From assembly GCA_964424115.1 (NCBI GenBank), contig CAYRHN010000002.1:1-64000 (forward strand): 64,000 nt of DNA, written 5' to 3'. Positions within the stretch are counted from its first letter, which is position 1. The number at the start of each line of letters is the position of its first letter. Below, one piece after another: positions 7,855-13,530 of the stretch. Under the pieces are notes generated by a model that saw only the letters and a list, made by a program, of their open reading frames with translations, made no database searches and was not told the origin of the DNA. The translations under genes were made by a program, and so were the position numbers. Source of the DNA: CAYRHN01 sp964424115. Lineage in GTDB: Bacteria > Chloroflexota > Anaerolineae > Anaerolineales > Anaerolineaceae.

Positions 7855-8139
7855 ATGACAATTCAAACAACCTATACCCAGGCGCGGGATGGCCTGGCGA
7901 AACTTTTGGATCAGGTAACCCACAATCGCGAGGTGGTGGTGATCCAGCGCCGCGGCGAGGAGGAGGTGGCGATGATTGCCGCCTCGGAACTGGAAAGCCT
8001 GATGGAAACCGCCTACCTGCTGCGTTCGCCGAAGAACGCGGAACGCCTGCTTTCTGCATTGGGGCGGGCGCTGAAGGAGGAGGGGGAACTCAAAACACTG
8101 GATGCCTTGCGGCGCGAGGTCAAGTTTGAGCAAGAGTAA
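7855..8139 (+). CDS. YefM/Phd-family antitoxin, copy 1
   Basis: 94 aa from the ATG at 7855 (MTIQTTYTQARDGLAKLLD), chosen because GGAGCATGAG lies before it and the second copy starts at the same residue. The N-terminal half is the Phd/YefM fold: TYTQARDGLAKLLDQVTHNRE, then VVIQRRGEEEVAMIAASELE. The C-terminal half (RSPKNAERLLSAL...) is the flexible part that would wrap the toxin. It binds the CTGTACAG operators at its own promoter and neutralises the YoeB-like toxin encoded by the overlapping next gene. The locus is a maintenance module in the middle of the element backbone. Confidence 0.85.
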   Translation: MTIQTTYTQARDGLAKLLDQVTHNREVVVIQRRGEEEVAMIAASELESLMETAYLLRSPKNAERLLSALGRALKEEGELKTLDALRREVKFEQE

Positions 8140-8398
8140 GCGGCTGGCGGTATTTCAGCCGGAATTCCTGGAGGATCTGCGTTATTGGGTTGAGACGGAT
8201 CGCAAACTGGCTTTGAGAGCTTTTGATCTGATTGAGGCTATATTGCGCGACCCGTTTGAAGGGATTGGCAAGCCAGAACCATTGAAATACCTGACCCCGG
8301 GAGCCTGGTCGCGGAGATTGACCCAGGAACATCGCATTGTCTATTGGGTGCGCGACGAGCGCATTGATTTCTTGCAGGCCAGATACCATTACGGATGA
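8102..8398 (+). CDS. YoeB/Txe-family mRNA interferase toxin, copy 1
   Basis: 98 aa from ATG 8102, which overlaps the antitoxin by 38 bases. A TTG at 8126 with GAGG upstream is an alternative start giving 90 aa and a start (MSKSKRLAVFQPEF) closer to the family. Family features: FQPEFLEDLRYWVETDRK at the N-terminus, DPFEGIGKPEPLK in the middle, and the C-terminal catalytic block WSRRLTQEHRIVYWV then ARYHYG, which holds the Glu, Arg, His and Tyr residues expected for a RelE-fold ribonuclease. It cleaves translated mRNA at the ribosome when free of antitoxin. The copy at 24564-24860 is nearly identical. Confidence 0.85.
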   Translation: MPCGARSSLSKSKRLAVFQPEFLEDLRYWVETDRKLALRAFDLIEAILRDPFEGIGKPEPLKYLTPGAWSRRLTQEHRIVYWVRDERIDFLQARYHYG

Positions 8399-8422
8399 TT
8401 CGGATGTAACCCAAAAGTGTAG

Positions 8423-8519
8423 CATCTGCCATAGGGAGGTTTCGCATAGACCTTGTGGGCCAGACCGCCGATAAACTGCCGATAAACCGCCGTTATTTCG
8501 CCGGAAAACGATAGCCTCG
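8423..8519 (-). pseudogene. Short remnants of two genes (small protein tail and Fic-type tail)
   Basis: On the minus strand 8423-8466 gives GLAHKVYAKPPYG, a scrap of the small protein family at 6213-6466. 8493-8513 gives YRFPAK and a stop, the last residues of the winged-helix remnant better preserved at 22787 and 24936. The same two scraps occur in the same order in unit IIb, so the deletion is shared history, not chance. Confidence 0.4.
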
Positions 8520-8549
8520 AGATTTCCGTCCGCATAGTATAATTTTCGC

Positions 8550-9551
8550 ATGCGAACCTTGATCATCGGGGATGTCCACGGCTGCTTTGATGAACTGCAA
8601 GATCTGCTGGCCCTGGCAGGGCTAGGGGACAGCGACGCCATCCTGGGCACGGGCGATATTGTGGATCGCGGCCCAGGCACGCCGGAGGTGCTGCGCTTCT
8701 TTGCCGCGCATCCCAATGCCTGTTCGGTGGCCGGCAACCACGAACGCAAGCATGTCCGCTCTTTTGCGAACGAAATCCGGCCCGCCAAATCCCAGTTGAT
8801 CGCCAGGGCGCAGCTGGGCGCAGACTATCCGGATTGGGTGGCCTACATGAGTACCTTCCCGCTCTACCTGGATCTGCCGGAAGCGCTCCTGGTGCATGCA
8901 TTTTTTGAGCCTGGGATCGCCCTGGCAGAGCAAAAAATCGCGGTGCTGTGCGGGCATCTGTCGGGGGAATTCTATCTCCAGAAGGAGTATGCGCGCCCGT
9001 GGTATGAACTCTACGACCTGGATAAGCCGATCATCGTCGGCCATCACGATATCCTGCACAACGGGCAGGTATTTGTTTATCAGGAGCGCGTTTTTGGCCT
9101 GGATACCAGCTGTGTGCACGGCGGTCGCCTGAGCGGATTGCTGCTGCCGGATTTCAAGATCCTTTCGGTGCCCAGCCGGGAAAACTACTGGCAGCGGATC
9201 AGCGAGGAATACCGCCTGAGTATTCGAGCAACCAGGAATCTGCAACGGCCCGCATTGGCCGATTCAGTTCAGCAGGATTTGGAGACCATCGTTGAATTTG
9301 CGCATGCCCAGAACGCGCAACTGATGGCTATTTTGAACCAGAACCCGGACTATGACAGCCTACCGACGCGCCAGCAGGCAAAACAATATGCGGACTTGGT
9401 AGGGAATTCTCCCATCGCGGTACTGCTGCACCTGGCGCGCAAAGGACAGCTGGATCTGCCGCGCGCGCGGGATGTTCTGCGCAGCCCGGAGCAGATCGCG
9501 GCGATGGTTCGACGACTGGGGATTTCTGAACGGGGGGCTGTCGATCAATAA
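8550..9551 (+). CDS. Metallophosphoesterase (PPP-like), copy 1
   Basis: 333 aa, ATG at 8550, no strong ribosome site (possibly leaderless: a TATAAT-like box lies about 10 bases upstream). Calcineurin-like motifs are complete: GDVHG (residues 7-11), GDIVDRG (about 35-41), GNHER (about 62-66), then HAFF (about 115) and GHHDI (about 166) plus a late SCVHGG (about 189). Together these ligate two metals. It belongs with serine/threonine phosphatases or diadenosine tetraphosphatases; the substrate cannot be told. The C-terminal 110 residues are helical and specific to this pair. It directly follows the TA pair in both backbone copies (here and 25140-26147). Confidence 0.85.
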   Translation: MRTLIIGDVHGCFDELQDLLALAGLGDSDAILGTGDIVDRGPGTPEVLRFFAAHPNACSVAGNHERKHVRSFANEIRPAKSQLIARAQLGADYPDWVAYMSTFPLYLDLPEALLVHAFFEPGIALAEQKIAVLCGHLSGEFYLQKEYARPWYELYDLDKPIIVGHHDILHNGQVFVYQERVFGLDTSCVHGGRLSGLLLPDFKILSVPSRENYWQRISEEYRLSIRATRNLQRPALADSVQQDLETIVEFAHAQNAQLMAILNQNPDYDSLPTRQQAKQYADLVGNSPIAVLLHLARKGQLDLPRARDVLRSPEQIAAMVRRLGISERGAVDQ

Positions 9552-9600
9552 GTGCGCATGGCTGTTTGTGAGCTGAATTTGGTGATGGGGCAGCAGCCTT

Positions 9601-9881
9601 TTATGCCAGGGATATTTTTAAGCGTTTTCCCAATGCGCGAGCCGCATGATCCAATGTTTGCAGAGTGACAGAGCGATTTCCGGGATTCAAGAAGCGGTCT
9701 AACGCAGCCCGGCTGGTGCTCATCCGGTGTGACATTTCTGCTTTAGATAGTTCTTGCCCTTTCATCATTTCTCAACTTGAAAGACAATGACCCTTTTAAC
9801 AGCCATGGCTTCTGTTTCTGCGAGGATGCCTTCTTCCTCGAGGAAGTCGTCAAAGTTACTGCCCTTATGTTGATCGCCGAT
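9601..9881 (-). pseudogene. Broken XRE-family antitoxin
   Basis: A clear homologue of the intact antitoxin at 29255-29536, with two lesions. The start ATG is changed to ATC at 9879-9881, and one base is lost in the GAG-AAATGATGAAA stretch, which brings a TGA in frame. The C-terminal part stays open (MMKGQELSKAEMSHRMSTSR ... LGKRLKISLA). An internal ATG ATG at the break could still allow a C-terminal HTH peptide. Its toxin partner, present next to the intact copy, is missing here. Confidence 0.75.
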
Positions 9882-9934
9882 TCTGCACCTCGTACTTTTA
9901 GAAGATCACATTCTATAAAAATAAGTTGCGTAGA

Positions 9935-10918
9935 TTATCCTGGCCTGAAGACATTCTGGTAATGCCATTCCAAAGATTCGGTATGCGGCCACATATTTGC
10001 ATCTTGAGGACCAATTATCACACGGCTCTCCAGGGTCAACAAATGGCCGGGAACATTTTGGGTGATTCGTAATTCATTCGAAAGTAAAACAATATATTTG
10101 GACGAAATTCCAACCAAACCCTCATCAAATGTCCAATGGCATAGACCACATAAGGCCATGCCATTATGTGGATCATCGTTGTGACTAAGGCTCCAGGGAA
10201 TAATATGTGCCGCATCTACAGCTGTTCGTCCGTCAGAAGTCAACATGCGCACGCCACACAGAGCACAGCGATGATAATAGATACGCACAATAGCTCGGCG
10301 AAAACCCTGGTCACGAACAGCTTGGTAAACATCATCATCCCTGTGCGTTTCCTTCACTTGTTTACGCGCAAGTTCGATTAAGTGCTGGCTGTATTCAAAA
10401 GCCTGAAGCTTGATCTCACCTAAGGCCATTAGAGTTGAATGATAGTCCGGGGAAAAATAGGTCTGGATCAACATGGTACGCAATGTGTTTCGAGCATCAG
10501 TTTCCTGCAATAAATGGAATAGTTCTTCATCCAAACGAACACCCAGGATTAATTTCCCTAATTGACCAATCGTATCTACCTGACGAACAAGCGTCAGAGC
10601 CGTTTCCTGACCAGGAATTGGCAACAAGTGCCAAAAACCACTGGACCGCAAGTGGAAAAAGGGCAAGGCAAAATTACCACGCCTCTCGGCTGGCATCACT
10701 TTTGACCAATAAGATGAAAATAACTCGCCTAACTCAGGAGTTATCTCAATCAAATTTGAAATGACGTCCCCCTGAGCAAACAAATCCATAATTGATAAAA
10801 GCAGAAAGGGTTTATGCGGCGCTTGCCCACAAGTAGCAGCGTTCCATCTACCGGTGCGATCAAGACGCAAGCGAGAAAATTTTTGCAGGTAATAAGCCAA
10901 ATCTTTGATTGATTCCAT
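9935..10918 (-). CDS. HNH restriction-type endonuclease with COG3440-like N-terminus
   Basis: 327 aa. The C-terminal HNH nuclease is complete: CALCG (about 216-220), DAAHIIPW (about 236-243), and NGMALCGLCHWTFDEG (about 253-268), with both CxxC zinc pairs and the HNH histidines. The N-terminal half carries APHKPFLLLSIMDL (about 32-45), ITPELGELFSSYW, and FFHLRSSGFWHLLP, the layout of the predicted restriction enzymes grouped as COG3440. In that group the N-terminal domain is related to the sulfur- or modified-base-recognition domains of type IV enzymes such as ScoMcrA. A modification-dependent restriction role is therefore likely, but the recognised modification is a guess. It stands as the defence cargo of unit I, without a methyltransferase beside it. 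Confidence 0.75.
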   Translation of the reverse strand: MESIKDLAYYLQKFSRLRLDRTGRWNAATCGQAPHKPFLLLSIMDLFAQGDVISNLIEITPELGELFSSYWSKVMPAERRGNFALPFFHLRSSGFWHLLPIPGQETALTLVRQVDTIGQLGKLILGVRLDEELFHLLQETDARNTLRTMLIQTYFSPDYHSTLMALGEIKLQAFEYSQHLIELARKQVKETHRDDDVYQAVRDQGFRRAIVRIYYHRCALCGVRMLTSDGRTAVDAAHIIPWSLSHNDDPHNGMALCGLCHWTFDEGLVGISSKYIVLLSNELRITQNVPGHLLTLESRVIIGPQDANMWPHTESLEWHYQNVFRPG

Positions 10919-10939
10919 AAGTTTTCCTAATGTGTTTAT

Positions 10940-10980
10940 CTAGGAATAAGTCGCGAAGACTTTTTTATCTATATTCCTAG
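10940..10980. terminator. Inverted repeat after vapC
   Basis: A 9-bp inverted repeat (CTAGGAATA at 10940-10948, TATTCCTAG at 10972-10980) enclosing a smaller AAGTC-GCGAA-GACTT hairpin that is followed on the plus strand by six T. The vapC stop codon lies inside the outer arm. Probably a terminator between vapC and the HNH gene. Confidence 0.45.
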
Positions 10981-11390
10981 GGCAACCACTGCACCTGAAT
11001 TAGGTTTTCTATTCCGTGAAATTCCGGATCCCCGGTCAGTAAGGTGGCCTCAAGAACTTGAGCAGCTGCTGCGGCAAAAGCATCTGCAAAGGATAAGCGG
11101 TGATGGGCTTTGATATGTGCTGCTGCAAGAACCGCATCCTGATCAACAGGAAAAAGCTGGATGGGCAGCTGCTGCACCGCTGCCAGCACTTCTTGGGCGC
11201 AAGTTAGTCCCTGCTCGCGTTCGGTGATATAAGCCACTTCGCCCAGGTTGATCAACGACATCCAAACAATGGCTTTCTCTTGTTCTGCGTTTTGCAATAC
11301 CAGGCGCACTTCCTCGGCGCCGTTCTCGCCCTCAAGATAAGCCAATAATGCATAACTATCCAGTACAAATGGTGCTGGATTGCTACTCAT
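10977..11390 (-). CDS. vapC: VapC-type PIN-domain toxin
   Basis: 137 aa. PIN-domain ribonuclease with its acidic residues in place: VLDSYALLAYLEGE (Asp near residue 10), NLGEVAYI (Glu near 49), LSFADAFAAAAAQ (Asp near 101) and LTGDPEF (Asp near 119). It overlaps the preceding abrB-type antitoxin by 8 bases. VapC toxins cut tRNA or rRNA when released from the antitoxin. The pair is the last module of unit I before the next tRNA fragment, so it probably helps keep the unit from being lost. Confidence 0.9.
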   Translation of the reverse strand: MSSNPAPFVLDSYALLAYLEGENGAEEVRLVLQNAEQEKAIVWMSLINLGEVAYITEREQGLTCAQEVLAAVQQLPIQLFPVDQDAVLAAAHIKAHHRLSFADAFAAAAAQVLEATLLTGDPEFHGIENLIQVQWLP

Positions 11391-11616
11391 TTTCTAGCTC
11401 CTGTTGGTGTTCTTCCAGTAGCGCTTTGCGCAAGGATCGCCCTTTTTCTTTCAACATTCCCATAGAATGGGCAATGGGATTATCCAGGGAAGGAACCAGT
11501 GCCAAAACACCACCATAATCCACAATTTGAACCATGCGGCCAGGATGTAATTTGTATTTTTTTCGTAAATCGGATGGGATCACTACCCAGCCCTTTTGAG
11601 AAATTGTCAGTGTCAT
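11383..11616 (-). CDS. vapB: AbrB/SpoVT-type antitoxin (VapB)
   Basis: 77 aa from the ATG at 11616, chosen because AGGAGG lies 4-5 bases upstream; the reading frame is open further but has no ribosome site there. The swapped-hairpin AbrB domain is plain: LTISQKGWVVIPSDLRKKY (about 2-20), then HPGRMVQIVDYGGVLALVP. The C-terminal tail (RSLRKALLEEHQQEL) would cover VapC. A well-formed promoter with an inverted repeat lies just upstream and is the likely site of autoregulation. Confidence 0.88.
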   Translation of the reverse strand: MTLTISQKGWVVIPSDLRKKYKLHPGRMVQIVDYGGVLALVPSLDNPIAHSMGMLKEKGRSLRKALLEEHQQELENE

Positions 11617-11632
11617 ACGGCCTCCTATGTTT

Positions 11633-11681
11633 GTTATACTAATATCAATAATAGTATAACGAATTACGTTGAATAATTCAA
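11633..11681 (-). promoter_or_regulatory. vapBC promoter and operator
   Basis: On the minus strand TTGAAT (11676-11681), 17-bp spacer, TATACT (11653-11658). A 9-bp inverted repeat, GTTATACTA at 11633-11641 with TAGTATAAC at 11652-11660, overlaps the -10 and extends downstream. This is a typical place for VapB repression. Confidence 0.75.
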
Positions 11682-11710
11682 GCTTGTTTTTCGTTGAAAC
11701 TCTGCACTCC

Positions 11711-11765
11711 TTGCACACCCTGGACGGCTGCTTATAGGGGCAACCGTTTTCATTTGTGCTACACT
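11711..11765. repeat. 55-bp repeat, copy 1 (unit junction)
   Basis: The sequence TTGCACACCCTGGACGGCTG and the following 35 bases, ending GTGCTACACT, recur almost unchanged at 58273-58327. The centre can form a GGCTGC/GCAGCC-type hairpin. In both places it follows the last gene of a unit and precedes the 20-bp CCCCTGCGGGG repeats, so it marks a unit end. Confidence 0.65.
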
Positions 11766-11770
11766 GCCTA

Positions 11771-11843
11771 CCCCCTGCGGGGATATCATCCCCCCTGCGG
11801 GGATATCATCCCCCCTGCGGGGATATCATCCCCCCTGCGGGGA
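11771..11843. repeat. Tandem 20-bp palindromic repeats
   Basis: Three full copies of CCCCCTGCGGGGATATCATC (11771-11830) and a partial fourth (to 11843). Each has a CCCC-TG(C)-GGGG palindromic core, like REP elements. Diverged relatives lie at 3176-3193 and 58474-58506, each near a unit junction. Confidence 0.8.
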
Positions 11844-11853
11844 CCCTGAACCC

Positions 11854-11877
11854 AAAAAAAACGGCCTTGCGGCCGTT
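11854..11877 (-). terminator. Terminator after the tRNA-Lys fragment
   Basis: On the minus strand AACGGCC-GCAA-GGCCGTT followed by a T run (7-bp stem, 11860-11877; A run on the plus strand 11854-11860). It directly follows the tRNA 3' half and would be the original terminator of the tRNA gene carried along in the duplication. Confidence 0.7.
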
Positions 11878-11886
11878 AAGGTTTTG

Positions 11887-11928
11887 TGACCGACCAGGGA
11901 CTTGAACCCTGAACCCATTGATTAAGAG
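11887..11928 (-). other. tRNA-Lys(CTT) 3' half, att-like site of unit II
   Basis: Identical over 42 bases to the fragment at 3238-3279: anticodon loop CTCTTAA, T arm CAGGG-TTCAAGT-CCCTG, acceptor strand GTCGGTC, discriminator A. The 5' half is again missing. With the first copy it forms direct repeats 8.65 kb apart, the expected product of integration into a tRNA-Lys gene. Confidence 0.75.
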
Positions 11929-11979
11929 GACAGATATTGGTAGTACAGGAGGCACAAAGAGACCATTAAGAGCATGAAA

Positions 11980-12060
11980 CCCCCATATATGGGGGGTGGT
12001 CAGTGCATTAAATGCACTAAATACAGAGGGTGCATATTCAATTGCACACCTATTGCACAC
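11980..12060 (+). promoter_or_regulatory. Candidate parC centromere/operator, copy 2
   Basis: The palindrome CCCCC-ATATAT-GGGGG at 11980-11995, a 17-bp palindrome AGTGCATT-A-AATGCACT at 12002-12018, and direct repeats of ATTGCACAC at 12041-12049 and 12052-12060. The first and last elements are conserved with copy 1 at 3331-3411. Confidence 0.5.
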
Positions 12061-12243
12061 ATTTTCAAGAAATGCAGCACGGCATATTTAGGGGTCTGGC
12101 TTCTGTCGCATTGAGACCATCGATTTCACCACAAAAAAGTGGCGAAGATACGCAAAGGAATTAGGGCTCTCCGCCTTATTTTATCCTTTGTGTTCTTCCC
12201 GCCTTCGCGGTGAAATATTTTTTCTTTTCAAAGGAGTTGGACC

Positions 12244-13251
12244 ATGATCTCTGTTGTTGCATTGGATCCCGGCTACGGGAACACCAAAATTTGTTTGAGC
12301 GACCCTGACGGGCAGGGGATGAAGAGCGTGCTGCTGCAATCGGCGGTGGCGCGCGGGCGCAGCTTTGGCATGGCTGGGATTGGCATGCGCCTGGCGCAGC
12401 AGGCCACCCCGGTGCAATTTGACGGCTATGACCTGCTGGTGGGTCCAGGTGCCTGGAACTGGAACACCCCGGAGAACAACCTGGACTACACCGCGCTGAC
12501 CTCGCCTGGCCGGCAGGGCCTGTTCTACGCGGCCCTGGCGCAGGCTTTGCCGCCCGGCGCCTACCAGATCGGGCAGCTGGTGGTTGGGCTGCCGGTGCCG
12601 CTGCTGCAGGATGAAGTCCAGGCGGGCGGGGTGATGAACGCGCTCAAGGCCTATAAAGGCGGCCACCACTTCTGGGTGGGGGAGGGCGAATACTGCCTGG
12701 AAATTGAGCGCCTGAAGGTGCTGCCGCAGCCGGTTGGCGCGTACGCGGACTGGCTGATCGACGAAGAACTCCGCTTTCGTATAGGCAACACGAAGGCCGA
12801 GATCGGGGTGTTGGACCTGGGCCAGAACACGCTGGACCTGTATGCCCTGCAGGGCGGCAAAGTCACCCCGCGCTTTGTGGGCGGTGGCAAGCTGGGCGTG
12901 CGCCGGCTGCTGGATCTGATGGATGGCAGCCTGGCCGGGCGGGACGCGGTAGAAATTGACGCCGAACTGCGCTCCGGAAAACGCAAACCAGCTCAAGTGC
13001 ACTTGCAATCCTGGCTGGGTGAGGTGATGGGTGCTATCGAGCGCGTATGGCCCAACCTGCGCCGTTTCACTGCGATCATTCCTGGTGGCGGGGGCAGCCT
13101 GCTCTTGGGCGATCTGCTGCGCGGGGCGCTGGCCTTGCACGGTGCGGCGGTCTACTGGCCGGCTGATCCGGTGATGACGAATGCGATTGGCTTGTGGAAA
13201 TATGCGTCTGCCTTGCAGCGCAAGGAGGGAGACAATCATGGCAGCCATTAA
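12244..13251 (+). CDS. ParM/StbA-like actin-type partition ATPase, copy 2
   Basis: 335 aa, ATG at 12244 with AAAGGAG 8 bases upstream. Close paralogue of 3600-4607, with substitutions at scattered positions, all actin-fold motifs kept (LDPGYGNTK, LDLGQNTLDLY, IPGGGGSLLLGD). Differences are mostly synonymous or conservative (for example SDPDGQ for TDPTGQ), so both copies seem functional and may even be incompatible or cross-recognise their centromeres. It overlaps the following parR-like gene by 14 bases, like copy 1. It opens unit IIa. Confidence 0.8.
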   Translation: MISVVALDPGYGNTKICLSDPDGQGMKSVLLQSAVARGRSFGMAGIGMRLAQQATPVQFDGYDLLVGPGAWNWNTPENNLDYTALTSPGRQGLFYAALAQALPPGAYQIGQLVVGLPVPLLQDEVQAGGVMNALKAYKGGHHFWVGEGEYCLEIERLKVLPQPVGAYADWLIDEELRFRIGNTKAEIGVLDLGQNTLDLYALQGGKVTPRFVGGGKLGVRRLLDLMDGSLAGRDAVEIDAELRSGKRKPAQVHLQSWLGEVMGAIERVWPNLRRFTAIIPGGGGSLLLGDLLRGALALHGAAVYWPADPVMTNAIGLWKYASALQRKEGDNHGSH

Positions 13252-13456
13252 ATTCCCCGATGGAACGGTCAGCGTGTTGGTGCATCTGACGCTCAAGCCT
13301 GGGCGGGATGATGCCTTGATCGACCTGGTGCTCAAGGCGCCGCACCGCAGCCTGGCGCCGCTGGTGCGCGAGGCGATGCGCAGCGGGGTGCTGCGCGGCC
13401 AGGAAGCTGGAGCAGATGAGGAGTTCGACCTGCCGGATTTGTCGCTGGAACTGTGA
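13238..13456 (+). CDS. Small ParR-like DNA-binding partner, copy 2
   Basis: 72 aa, ATG at 13238 with AAGGAGGGAG upstream. Differs from copy 1 at only a few positions (KAPHRS for SAPHRS, RGQEAGADEE for HGQDSGVDEE). Same ribbon-helix-helix-like pattern and acidic tail. Start, overlap with parM and downstream terminator are all conserved between the copies, which supports that this short frame is a real gene. Confidence 0.65.
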   Translation: MAAIKFPDGTVSVLVHLTLKPGRDDALIDLVLKAPHRSLAPLVREAMRSGVLRGQEAGADEEFDLPDLSLEL

Positions 13457-13467
13457 AGTAACGCAAT

Positions 13468-13498
13468 GGGTAGGCAGTCACAAGGGGGCTGCCTACCC
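13468..13498. terminator. Terminator after parM-parR copy 2
   Basis: A 10-bp perfect stem (GGGTAGGCAG at 13468-13477, CTGCCTACCC at 13489-13498), located between convergent genes. Homologous to 4825-4853 with compensating changes in both arms. Confidence 0.7.
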
Positions 13499-13530
13499 CC
13501 AATGCATATTAGCTGACTTATAATCCTGAT

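Noticed and set aside
11771..11843. CRISPR-like array
   Set aside because: The units are strictly tandem with no spacers and a 20-bp period, so they are a simple palindromic tandem repeat. No cas gene is present.
12181..13335. A 384-codon open frame antisense to parM copy 2 (and a similar 339-codon frame opposite copy 1)
   Set aside because: It mirrors the codon pattern of the GC-rich parM gene, is rich in Gln/Arg/His in the way antisense shadows are, has no ribosome site and matches no family.
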